Shown: piece by piece, positions 1-4,064 of the stretch
How positions within the stretch are numbered: the stretch's first letter is position 1
Layout of the letters: every line of letters starts with the position of its first letter
Assembly: GCA_043739325.1 (NCBI GenBank)
Contig: JAYUFK010000164.1
Location: forward strand, 1 to 5,167
DNA: 5,167 nucleotides
DNA from: Roseiarcus sp043739325
Lineage (GTDB): Bacteria; Pseudomonadota; Alphaproteobacteria; Rhizobiales; Beijerinckiaceae
Direction: 5' to 3'
Translations under genes and position numbers: made by a program
Notes under the pieces: model-generated
What the model saw: only the letters and a program-made list of their open reading frames with translations
What the model was told of the DNA's origin: nothing
The model's database searches: none

Positions 1-64
1 ATATGATAAAAGATATTATCACATACGAACATGCCATTCAAGCGGGCTGGTCTGTAAAATAGTC

Positions 65-93
65 TTGTACGTATTCATTCCGTATGGTATAGT
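65..93 (+). promoter_or_regulatory. Probable sigma70-type promoter of the tacAT-like operon
   Basis: A -35 element TTGTAC (65-70) and a -10 element TATAGT (88-93) are separated by exactly 17 bp and lie 27 bp upstream of the antitoxin ATG. A short direct repeat, CGTAT at 70-74 and 81-85 (11-bp period, one helical turn), lies between the two boxes. This is where a ribbon-helix-helix antitoxin would be expected to bind for autorepression. The boxes are seen in the sequence; operator function is inferred. Confidence 0.6.
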
Positions 94-119
94 GAGGGCA
101 ACGAACTTTTGGAGGTTCC

Positions 120-395
120 ATGCCCCGTGCTCTCACCGACAATGGCCGCGTCGAATTGCGGCTCCGCCCCGAAGACAAGGCGACGCTGACGCGCGCCGCC
201 TCGATCAAGCGCCTCGATCTGACCGGCTACATTCTCGGCGCGGCGCTGCCGAAAGCCGAAGCCGATATCGCCGAAGCCGAACGGCTCACGCTTTCCGAGC
301 GGGATTCTCTGCGCGTCCTCGCGCTACTGGAAAATCCGCCCGCCGCTCCTGACCGTCTCGTGCGCGCCGCGAAGGCTGGCTTCACGCTGCCATGA
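120..395 (+). CDS. DUF1778 ribbon-helix-helix antitoxin (TacA-like)
   Basis: Antitoxin of 91 residues that should bind and neutralise the GNAT toxin encoded just downstream and repress the operon. Residues about 10-45 (RVELRLRP, then the LTRAASIKRLDLTGYIL stretch) have the pattern of a ribbon-helix-helix DNA-binding domain. The C-terminal part, LTLSERDSLRVLALLENPP near residues 56-75, is the typical DUF1778 tail that wraps the toxin and covers its active site. The length matches the family (about 90 residues). The start is set by a strong GGAGG at 111-115, four bases before the ATG. The stop overlaps the toxin start as ATGA, indicating translational coupling. It is apparently intact. The TacA-type assignment is confident; the exact subgroup cannot be told. 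Confidence 0.92.
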   Translation: MPRALTDNGRVELRLRPEDKATLTRAASIKRLDLTGYILGAALPKAEADIAEAERLTLSERDSLRVLALLENPPAAPDRLVRAAKAGFTLP

Positions 396-931
396 CGGCG
401 CTTGTCTGGAACGAAGCGCCGATCGGCAAGCATCACGATCGCGCCGCGTTCGATTGCGGCGACGCCGATCTCAATCTTTATCTGCAAAAATTCGCACGGC
501 AGAACCACGAATCCGGCGGCGCGAAATGTTTTGTCGCCGCGCCATCCGACGCGCCGAGCCGCGTTCTCGGCTTCTACACGCTGAGTCCTGCATCGCTCGA
601 TTATGCGCGAACGCCCGCGCTCGCGAAGAAAGGATTGGCGCGTTACGACGTGCCCGTGTTCCGGCTGGGCCGCCTTGCTGTGGATCGTACGATACAGCGG
701 CGCGGTCTCGGCGGCGCTCTCCTGCTGCGCGCCGCGCATCGCTGCATCCGTGTCGCCGATGATGTCGGTGGGGTCGCGCTGCTGATCGACGCCAAGAATG
801 ATCGCGCCGCGCGCTGGTATCAAACCTATGGCGCTCTCGTACTCGATGACGCGCCGCTTTCCCTCGTGCTGCCGCTCGCCCTCGCTGGCGACGCCATCAA
901 GCGGGGAATCCAGCGCGACTTCTGCGCTTGA
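392..931 (+). CDS. GNAT-family acetyltransferase toxin (TacT-like)
   Basis: Predicted toxin of 179 residues. Characterised TacT/AtaT-type relatives acetylate the amino group of aminoacyl-tRNAs with acetyl-CoA and so stop translation. Visible landmarks are the N-terminal FDCGDADLNLYL block (20-31) characteristic of this subgroup, the LGFYTLS strand (59-65), the acetyl-CoA pyrophosphate-binding loop QRRGLGG (102-108) after strand LGRLAVD, and RWYQTYGA (141-148), whose Tyr143 aligns by pattern with the catalytic tyrosine of TacT. All key motifs are present, so it is probably active. The start codon overlaps the antitoxin stop by 4 bp, with no gap. The C-terminal tail after LSLVLPL is about ten residues longer than I would expect. 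tRNA specificity cannot be read from the sequence. Confidence 0.92.
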   Translation: MTALVWNEAPIGKHHDRAAFDCGDADLNLYLQKFARQNHESGGAKCFVAAPSDAPSRVLGFYTLSPASLDYARTPALAKKGLARYDVPVFRLGRLAVDRTIQRRGLGGALLLRAAHRCIRVADDVGGVALLIDAKNDRAARWYQTYGALVLDDAPLSLVLPLALAGDAIKRGIQRDFCA

Positions 932-966
932 TTTTGCACCGCTCGAAACTCGCCGGTTCCCCAACC

Positions 967-1073
967 TTTTGAGAGGTAGGAATCAAGAATGAGTTTTGAG
1001 AACCGCTTTCGTACAGTTCGGCGCGAGCCGCTCTCTGCGTCGCCACGCTCTCAAAAACCTTCGTTTTTGAGAG
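967..1073. repeat. Cluster of four TTTTGAGA(G) motifs
   Basis: In the gene-poor gap 932-1179 the motif TTTTGAGAG or its core occurs at 967-975 (plus), 994-1001 (plus, eight-base core), 1048-1056 (inverted, as CTCTCAAAA) and 1065-1073 (plus). The last two form a perfect inverted repeat. Spacing is irregular, so these are not classic iterons. Four copies in about 110 bp, outside coding sequence, suggest a protein-binding region, perhaps partition- or origin-related. Nothing else recognisable lies in this gap. Confidence 0.5.
1048..1073. repeat. Perfect 11-bp inverted repeat with 4-nt loop
   Basis: CTCTCAAAAAC (1048-1058) and GTTTTTGAGAG (1063-1073) pair perfectly around a CTTC loop. No U-tract follows the stem on either strand and the stem is A/T-rich, so it does not look like a standard intrinsic terminator. 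A dimeric protein-binding site or a cruciform is the alternative. It lies between the toxin gene and the AT-richer gene at 1180. Confidence 0.6.
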
Positions 1074-1179
1074 AAAACCTCGTTAGACAAGCGGCCACTG
1101 CAAGCGCATCTTGCGATACCGTCCGCTGCATGCTGAACTGATGATGCCACATGCGATTTGCTGATCCTGGGGAACGGCA

Positions 1180-1827
1180 ATGAAGTACGGAAGATTAATT
1201 TTTTTTGGCCTTTTGCCTTTTTGCCTTTTTCTTGCAACTTGTTACAGCAACAGGGAAGCTGACACACCAGTCAGACTGGAAATAAAGATCGCATATTTCA
1301 ACAAGCCGGACGTTCTCTATGTGGATGAACCAGCAGAGATAAAATTGATCGTAAATACTGATGACATGACGCTAAATCAATTAAGCGCTGAGTTCGATAA
1401 TTTGACTGGCACTGTTGCTCGCAAGACCGCTAAGGTCGGAGCATTCCTGACCGCCAAATTGACCGCCCCCTCGTCAATGCTAGAAATAAAGCAAGTCGAT
1501 GAGCGCATTCAAGCCGTTCCAAAAATCGGGCGAATGATTTTTGCTTGGTACATCAAAGCACTGCGTATTGGTAATATACCTATCAGGTTAGATTTATTCT
1601 CTCAAGAAAAGCTTGGGAATGATCAAGCGGTGTCCCCTGTGGAAGTACTACGGGAAAATTGGACGGCAGACGCACGCGGCTTGAACTGGCTAACTTATCG
1701 ATTAACTGAAATTGAACCTGTTCGAGCTGCCCTGTGGACGTTTCTCGCGGGTATAGGCTCGTTTCTGACATTCGTCGGAGCGAAGAGGTGGTTGGGTAAA
1801 GCCCAGCAATCAAAATCTGATGAGTGA
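1180..1827 (+). CDS. Unrecognised exported, membrane-anchored protein
   Basis: A 215-residue protein with no family I can name. The N-terminus has a basic start (MKYGR), a hydrophobic core (about residues 6-19) and then LATC with Cys21. This resembles a lipobox but has Thr at -1, so lipoprotein status is doubtful. Residues about 30-140 alternate short hydrophobic strands (RLEIKIAYF, EIKLIVN, IPIRLDLF), suggesting a beta-sandwich domain outside the cytoplasm. A helix at about 183-200 (AALWTFLAGIGSFLTFVG) is followed by a basic tail (KRWLGK), predicting a C-terminal membrane anchor with the tail inside. The start is supported by a purine-rich GGGGA at 1169-1173, six bases upstream. Codon and base use is clearly A/T-richer than the flanking genes, suggesting separate acquisition. 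The 3' end overlaps the end of the truncated replication gene on the other strand. Confidence 0.72.
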   Translation: MKYGRLIFFGLLPFCLFLATCYSNREADTPVRLEIKIAYFNKPDVLYVDEPAEIKLIVNTDDMTLNQLSAEFDNLTGTVARKTAKVGAFLTAKLTAPSSMLEIKQVDERIQAVPKIGRMIFAWYIKALRIGNIPIRLDLFSQEKLGNDQAVSPVEVLRENWTADARGLNWLTYRLTEIEPVRAALWTFLAGIGSFLTFVGAKRWLGKAQQSKSDE

Positions 1828-2043
1828 TTGCCGAGAACTACAGTTTACGGCGGCAAACAAGGCGCTGCGGGCAATGACGTTTGAGACAGGCGGGCTATCT
1901 TCGGGGAAGGGCAGGGGGAATTGCACGACTTTCGCAGGAGGGCGCGGCGCTGCTGCCTCTTTCTCAGCGCGAGCTTCGAAAGCCTGTTTTAGCCGTCGGA
2001 TGATGCCAGCGGCTTCGGGGTCTGTACGTTCCGGCTGCGACAT
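1810..2043 (-). pseudogene. Truncated TrfA-like plasmid replication initiator (5' remnant)
   Basis: This 77-codon reading frame begins like TrfA-family plasmid initiators. A charged, Ala/Pro-rich N-terminal segment leads into VVQFPLPFPEDSPPVSNVIARSALFAAV (residues 39-66). That stretch follows the RK2 TrfA pattern of a hydrophobic-plus-PWP segment followed by PNDTARSALF. In intact proteins roughly 200 more residues with two winged-helix domains follow; here the frame ends 11 codons after SALFAAV, next to the end of an unrelated AT-rich gene. The break is probably near 1840-1850. It cannot be a working initiator. Shine-Dalgarno support for the ATG is weak. An alternative reading is a small unrelated intact protein, but the ARSALF block argues against that. 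The similarity is from memory of the family, not an alignment. Confidence 0.6.
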
Positions 2044-2105
2044 TTCAGAAGATTCTCTAGTGATTTGTGATTCGTGTCCAGCACCTTCATGTCGTTAGGG
2101 GATAA

Positions 2106-2131
2106 CCCGCCGCACGATGAAGCGCGGCGGG
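2106..2131 (-). terminator. GC-rich hairpin after the DUF3768 gene
   Basis: CCCGCCGC (2106-2113) pairs perfectly with GCGGCGGG (2124-2131) around a 10-nt loop. On the minus strand it starts nine bases after the DUF3768 stop codon, where a terminator would sit. The following bases (TTATCCCC) are not a U-tract, so it may be a weak or factor-assisted terminator or an mRNA-stabilising 3' stem. Confidence 0.45.
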
Positions 2132-2140
2132 GTCTCCGGC

Positions 2141-2476
2141 TCAATATTCGGCGGCTAACAGGATCGTCAAAACCCGCGTCGTCTGTGCCGGATCGGCGGG
2201 ATTGTTCGAGCCGTATTCGAGCGCCACGTCGTAATAATCAATCTTCCAAAACAGCTTCTCGCCGTCGAGCGTGAAGCTGCCAAAATCATGTTCTTCGTGC
2301 GGGTCGTTATCGGGCGTGAAGGCGTCGAACTCTCTCACAACCTCTAGCGCTCGGTGCGAGAAAATCACGCCGTAGGAACTGACCCCTTGCGTGAACAAAA
2401 TCCGGCCTCCGTCGAGGGTGCGCCGGAAAGCGTCGTTGAGGTCACGAATTTTCGTGGTGTGGTCGGTCGTCGTCAT
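2141..2476 (-). CDS. DUF3768 domain protein
   Basis: A 111-residue protein of unknown function, matching DUF3768 along nearly its full length. Visible family blocks are TKIRDLNDAFRRTLDGGRILFTQGV near the start, FTPDNDPHEEHDFGSF in the middle (acidic and histidine-rich) and LFWKIDYYDVALEYGS...DPAQTTRVLTILLAAEY at the end. Members are frequent on alphaproteobacterial plasmids and islands; no biochemical role is established to my knowledge. I chose the ATG at 2476 because AAGAAGGAG lies nine bases upstream. An in-frame ATG at 2518 would add 14 residues but lies within a hairpin arm and lacks a good ribosome site. It is probably a single-gene transcript, bounded by hairpins on both sides. Confidence 0.85.
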   Translation of the reverse strand: MTTTDHTTKIRDLNDAFRRTLDGGRILFTQGVSSYGVIFSHRALEVVREFDAFTPDNDPHEEHDFGSFTLDGEKLFWKIDYYDVALEYGSNNPADPAQTTRVLTILLAAEY

Positions 2477-2501
2477 GGGCGTTTTCTCCTTCTTGTTTTT
2501 G

Positions 2502-2524
2502 GGTTGCATGTTCGTCATGCAACC
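2502..2524. promoter_or_regulatory. Perfect 9-bp inverted repeat upstream of the DUF3768 gene
   Basis: GGTTGCATG (2502-2510) and CATGCAACC (2516-2524) are perfect inverted arms around TTCGT. The element lies 25-48 bases upstream of the DUF3768 start and about 15 bases before the recombinase remnant. No U-tract follows on either strand, so a terminator is unlikely. It could be an operator or a 5' leader stem of the DUF3768 transcript. Confidence 0.55.
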
Positions 2525-2539
2525 TTGGCTTCGCCGAGA

Positions 2540-2881
2540 ATGGAGGTAGCAAACGTCCAGCCTTTCAAGGCCGTGATCGACGCGGGCGCAGCGATCAAGG
2601 TTCTCGACCGCAGCTATATCGACCTCACCACGCCCATGGGGCGCGGCTTCTTAGCGATGATGTCGGCCATGGCTGAGGACGAGCGCTTGCGGATCATCAG
2701 CCGCACCCACGAAGGCCGGAAGATCGCACAGGCGAAAGGCGTTCGCATGGGGCGCAAGCCGAAACTGACGCCGCACCAGCAGACAGAAGCGCGGCGGCGC
2801 ATCGCCACGGGCGAGACGACCCGCGAACTCGCCAAGAGCTACCGTGTGAGCGTCAGCACGATTTCAAGGCTGATGGCGTGA
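2540..2881 (+). pseudogene. Serine recombinase (resolvase/invertase) remnant lacking the catalytic domain
   Basis: The frame encodes the C-terminal half of a resolvase-type serine recombinase: the strand and loop AGAAIKVLDRSYIDLTTPMGRGFL, the long dimerisation helix (MSAMAEDERLRIISRTHEGRKIAQAKG), the linker GVRMGRKPKLTPHQQ and a Hin-type helix-turn-helix (ATGETTRELAKSYRVSVSTISRLMA). Missing is the N-terminal 70-80 residues, including the catalytic serine (the YxRVS block) and the conserved arginines before the DRL motif. Homology fades around 2540-2560, next to the DUF3768 hairpin. The open frame continues upstream to 2354, but that part is antisense to the DUF3768 gene and shows no recombinase features. 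It could still bind DNA if translated but cannot cut. It converges with the HigA-like gene, 13 bp away. Confidence 0.82.
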
Positions 2882-2894
2882 GCGCGGCGCGAGG

Positions 2895-3269
2895 TTAAAC
2901 CGGAACGTGTTCGTTCAGCGGTTTGCGGCCTCGCGGCGCGGACTTTGCACGAGCGGTCAGACTATCGAGATCGGACAGCGTAACGGGCTTGCGGTCGGGA
3001 AACTCGACGACGAGACGCAACTTGCCGCCCATCGCTTCGATGTAGGAGCGAAGCGTCGACAGCAGGAAATCGCTGCGCTTCTCGATTCGTGACACGCCGT
3101 CCTGAGAAATGTGCAGGGCTTCGGCCATGCGCTCTTGTGTCAGGGCATGCGCTTTGCGCAAGTCGCGCAGCGTCATTTCTTCCTCGATGAGCCGAGACGC
3201 TTGCGCCTCGACTTCGCGCTGTTGATCGACGGGAAGTCCCGCGATCATGTCGTTGAGTGTTCGCACCAT
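2895..3269 (-). CDS. XRE-family antitoxin (HigA-like)
   Basis: A 124-residue antitoxin partner of the upstream toxin. The N-terminal helical part (residues 1-32, LNDMIAGLPVDQQREVEAQASRL) precedes a helix-turn-helix of the XRE/Cro type at about 36-64 (LRKAHALTQERMAEALHISQDGVSRIEKR), then an STLRSYIEAMGGKLRLVVEFPD block typical of HigA-like antitoxins. The basic C-terminal tail (ARAKSAPRGRKP) may contact DNA or be unstructured. The gene starts three bases after the toxin stop; its AAAGGGG ribosome site lies inside the toxin 3' end, so the two are translationally coupled. It should bind the inverted repeat at 3654-3675 and repress the operon. Confidence 0.9.
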   Translation of the reverse strand: MVRTLNDMIAGLPVDQQREVEAQASRLIEEEMTLRDLRKAHALTQERMAEALHISQDGVSRIEKRSDFLLSTLRSYIEAMGGKLRLVVEFPDRKPVTLSDLDSLTARAKSAPRGRKPLNEHVPV

Positions 3270-3272
3270 GTC

Positions 3273-3632
3273 TCAGTCCCCTTTCTTCTGTTGCGCCAGA
3301 TGCGCGTCAAACCGCTTGTCCGCCGTGGCGATCAGCGTTCGGTAAAACCGCGCCTGGCTCTCGCCTGACTTGTCGCCGGCGACGAGGACGACCGCTTGCC
3401 GGAGCGCGTCGAAAGCGAAGGCCGCCCGCCACACCCCGTCCGCCGCGTCAAATCGCAGCTCCTTCATGTTGGCGTGTTTCGATCCCTTCAGCGTGTCCAC
3501 ATGAGGCCGACCGAGCTGCGGGCCAAAGCCTTCCAGCAGCCGTGCCTTGGCGAGCAAGACCGTTTGCGCGTCGCGTGGAAACGCCGCGAATTCAGCTGCG
3601 AACGCCTCATCAAAGATCACCACCCAATTCAT
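3273..3632 (-). CDS. HigB/RelE-superfamily toxin (phage Gp49-like family)
   Basis: A 119-residue predicted mRNA interferase; characterised HigB/RelE relatives cut mRNA on the ribosome. Pattern blocks are DEAFAAEFAAFPRDAQTVLLAKARLLEGFGPQLGRPHVDTLKGSKHANMKELRF (8-61), VWRAAFAFDALRQAVVLVAGDKSG (68-90) and FYRTLIATADKRFDAHL (96-112). These match the Gp49-like group, in which the toxin gene precedes the antitoxin gene, as here. Basic residues Lys57, Arg60, Arg69 and Arg100 are candidates for RNA contact. I chose the ATG at 3632; a TTG directly before it (3635) is an alternative. No Shine-Dalgarno is present, and the predicted transcription start falls almost on the start codon, so the mRNA may be leaderless. 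Confidence 0.9.
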   Translation of the reverse strand: MNWVVIFDEAFAAEFAAFPRDAQTVLLAKARLLEGFGPQLGRPHVDTLKGSKHANMKELRFDAADGVWRAAFAFDALRQAVVLVAGDKSGESQARFYRTLIATADKRFDAHLAQQKKGD

Positions 3633-3638
3633 CAAGCC

Positions 3639-3666
3639 AGTATAGCATTTTACAATATGTTTTCAA
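3639..3666 (-). promoter_or_regulatory. Promoter of the higBA-like operon
   Basis: Read on the minus strand, TTGAAA (3666-3661) and TATACT (3644-3639) form a near-consensus promoter with a 16-bp spacer. Transcription should begin about seven bases downstream, near 3632, the toxin ATG itself. The -35 box lies within the spacer of the inverted repeat 3654-3675, so binding there would block RNA polymerase. Confidence 0.6.
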
Positions 3667-3677
3667 AGACATATTTT
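3649..3677 (+). promoter_or_regulatory. Possible divergent promoter toward the leader/rep region
   Basis: TTTACA (3649-3654) and TATTTT (3672-3677), 17 bp apart, would start transcription near 3684 toward the gene at 4065. The -35 box overlaps one arm of the inverted repeat and the -10 overlaps the other, so the same repressor could control both directions. The -10 match is moderate (4 of 6) in a locally AT-rich stretch, so it may be incidental. Confidence 0.35.
3654..3675. promoter_or_regulatory. Inverted-repeat operator, probably bound by the HigA-like antitoxin
   Basis: AATATGT (3654-3660) and ACATATT (3669-3675) are perfect 7-bp inverted arms with an 8-bp spacer, right upstream of the toxin gene and overlapping its -35 box. 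Size and position fit a dimeric XRE repressor site. That the antitoxin binds it is inference. Confidence 0.6.
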
Positions 3678-3892
3678 CGCTGGCGCTTGGTGCGGTCTAA
3701 CGCAGTTTTTTGTGCGCGTGGATAGGCGAGTGGGCGTATGCACCGAGCCGCCGCAACGCGGCGTGTCTCTGTCCGCGCGAAAACCCTGCTTTTCGAAAGA
3801 CTCTCGACGAATCAGGAAAATCAGTACAAGATTCGTGTTTACGCGACGCAATTCCGCGTTGCCGATTCTTGGAGCAATCAAGCCCAGAAATA
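3676..3892. other. Non-coding, origin-like region between the TA operon and the antisense candidate
   Basis: I see no convincing gene here; open frames on both strands lack family features and run through hairpins. It holds a GC hairpin (CGCCGC-AAC-GCGGCG near 3752-3766) and a 7-bp inverted repeat ACGAATC (3807-3813) / GATTCGT (3830-3836) with a 16-bp spacer. There is an isolated further GATTC near 3864. Together with the control structures to the right, this could be part of a replication origin or a long 5' leader. No clear iteron array is present; the best DnaA-box-like site in the neighbourhood is CTTTTCACA at 3991-3999, one mismatch from a relaxed consensus. Confidence 0.4.
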
Positions 3893-3916
3893 GAAAAAGC
3901 CCGCTTGGAGCGGGCT
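3893..3916 (-). terminator. Rho-independent terminator on the minus strand
   Basis: Read on the minus strand, AGCCCGC (3916-3910), loop TCCAA, GCGGGCT (3904-3898) is a perfect 7-bp GC-rich stem directly followed by TTTTTCTA. This is a textbook intrinsic terminator. No protein gene on the minus strand ends here; the bases upstream belong to the leader of a plus-strand gene. A short antisense transcript is therefore the likeliest thing it terminates. Confidence 0.72.
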
Positions 3917-3952
3917 CTTCCGGAAACTGGTCAACATGACAACGACCAGTTT
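3893..3952 (-). ncRNA. Candidate antisense (copy-control-type) RNA
   Basis: On the minus strand a perfect 9-bp stem, AAACTGGTC (3952-3944) with GACCAGTTT (3932-3924) and an 11-nt loop, is followed seven bases later by an intrinsic terminator (3916-3893). A stem-loop plus terminator hairpin opposite the leader of a rep-like gene is the usual build of plasmid ctRNAs such as that of repABC or CopA-type RNAs. The 5' end would lie somewhat above 3952; I could not find a convincing promoter on the minus strand between 3953 and 4064, which is the main weakness. The loop faces the start codon of the 27-codon leader peptide on the opposite strand. Confidence 0.5.
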
Positions 3953-4019
3953 GCTTGAAATCGCTGACGAAGGCAAGTGGAAAGTGAGAGCTTTTCACAA
4001 TGAGGACGTTTGCGACTAA
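3936..4019 (+). CDS. Possible 27-codon leader peptide upstream of the rep-like gene
   Basis: The frame MTTTSLLEIADEGKWKVRAF (first 20 residues) and then HNEDVCD ends with TAA at 4017-4019. Its ATG (3936-3938) lies in the 11-nt loop of the 9-bp stem 3924-3952, directly opposite the loop of the antisense candidate. It stops 45 bases before the ATG at 4065 and 12 bases before the hairpin that reaches that gene's ribosome site. Termination here would place a ribosome against that hairpin. No good Shine-Dalgarno is visible, so translation is uncertain. Leader peptides with such a role are known in IncFII (tap) and IncB/I (repY) plasmids; this peptide shows no resemblance I recognise. Confidence 0.4.
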   Translation: MTTTSLLEIADEGKWKVRAFHNEDVCD

Positions 4020-4031
4020 AAAGGGAGCGCT

Positions 4032-4057
4032 CCGCGCGTGGCTTAACCCACGAACGG
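4032..4057 (+). promoter_or_regulatory. Leader hairpin reaching the ribosome-binding site of the rep-like gene
   Basis: CCG (4032-4034) and CGTGG (4037-4041) pair with CCACG (4048-4052) and CGG (4055-4057), with a 2x2 internal loop and a 6-nt apical loop. The 3' arm ends inside the Shine-Dalgarno GGAGGAG (4056-4062). A self-complementary GGAGCGCTCC (4024-4033) overlaps the 5' arm and could compete. The structure could limit translation of the gene at 4065 until opened. It is seen as complementarity only; the folding is not computed. Confidence 0.4.
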
Positions 4058-4064
4058 AGGAGTC

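Noticed and set aside
4..21. TGATAA / TTATCA inverted repeat at the left edge
   Set aside because: A 6-bp repeat in AT-rich sequence with no linked gene visible; likely by chance, or part of something outside the window.
227..964. 245-codon minus-strand open frame across the TacAT genes
   Set aside because: It is the shadow of two well-recognised plus-strand genes in GC-rich DNA, with no family features and low-complexity Arg/Ser/Ala stretches.
2038..2091. Short minus-strand frame beginning at 2091 (MKVLDTNHKS...) ahead of the trfA remnant
   Set aside because: It is 33 codons long with no ribosome site and runs out of frame across the remnant; there is not enough to call a gene or upstream peptide.
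3807..3870. Iteron array built on GATTCGT
   Set aside because: Only one full inverted pair plus one partial match with irregular spacing; not enough to call iterons.
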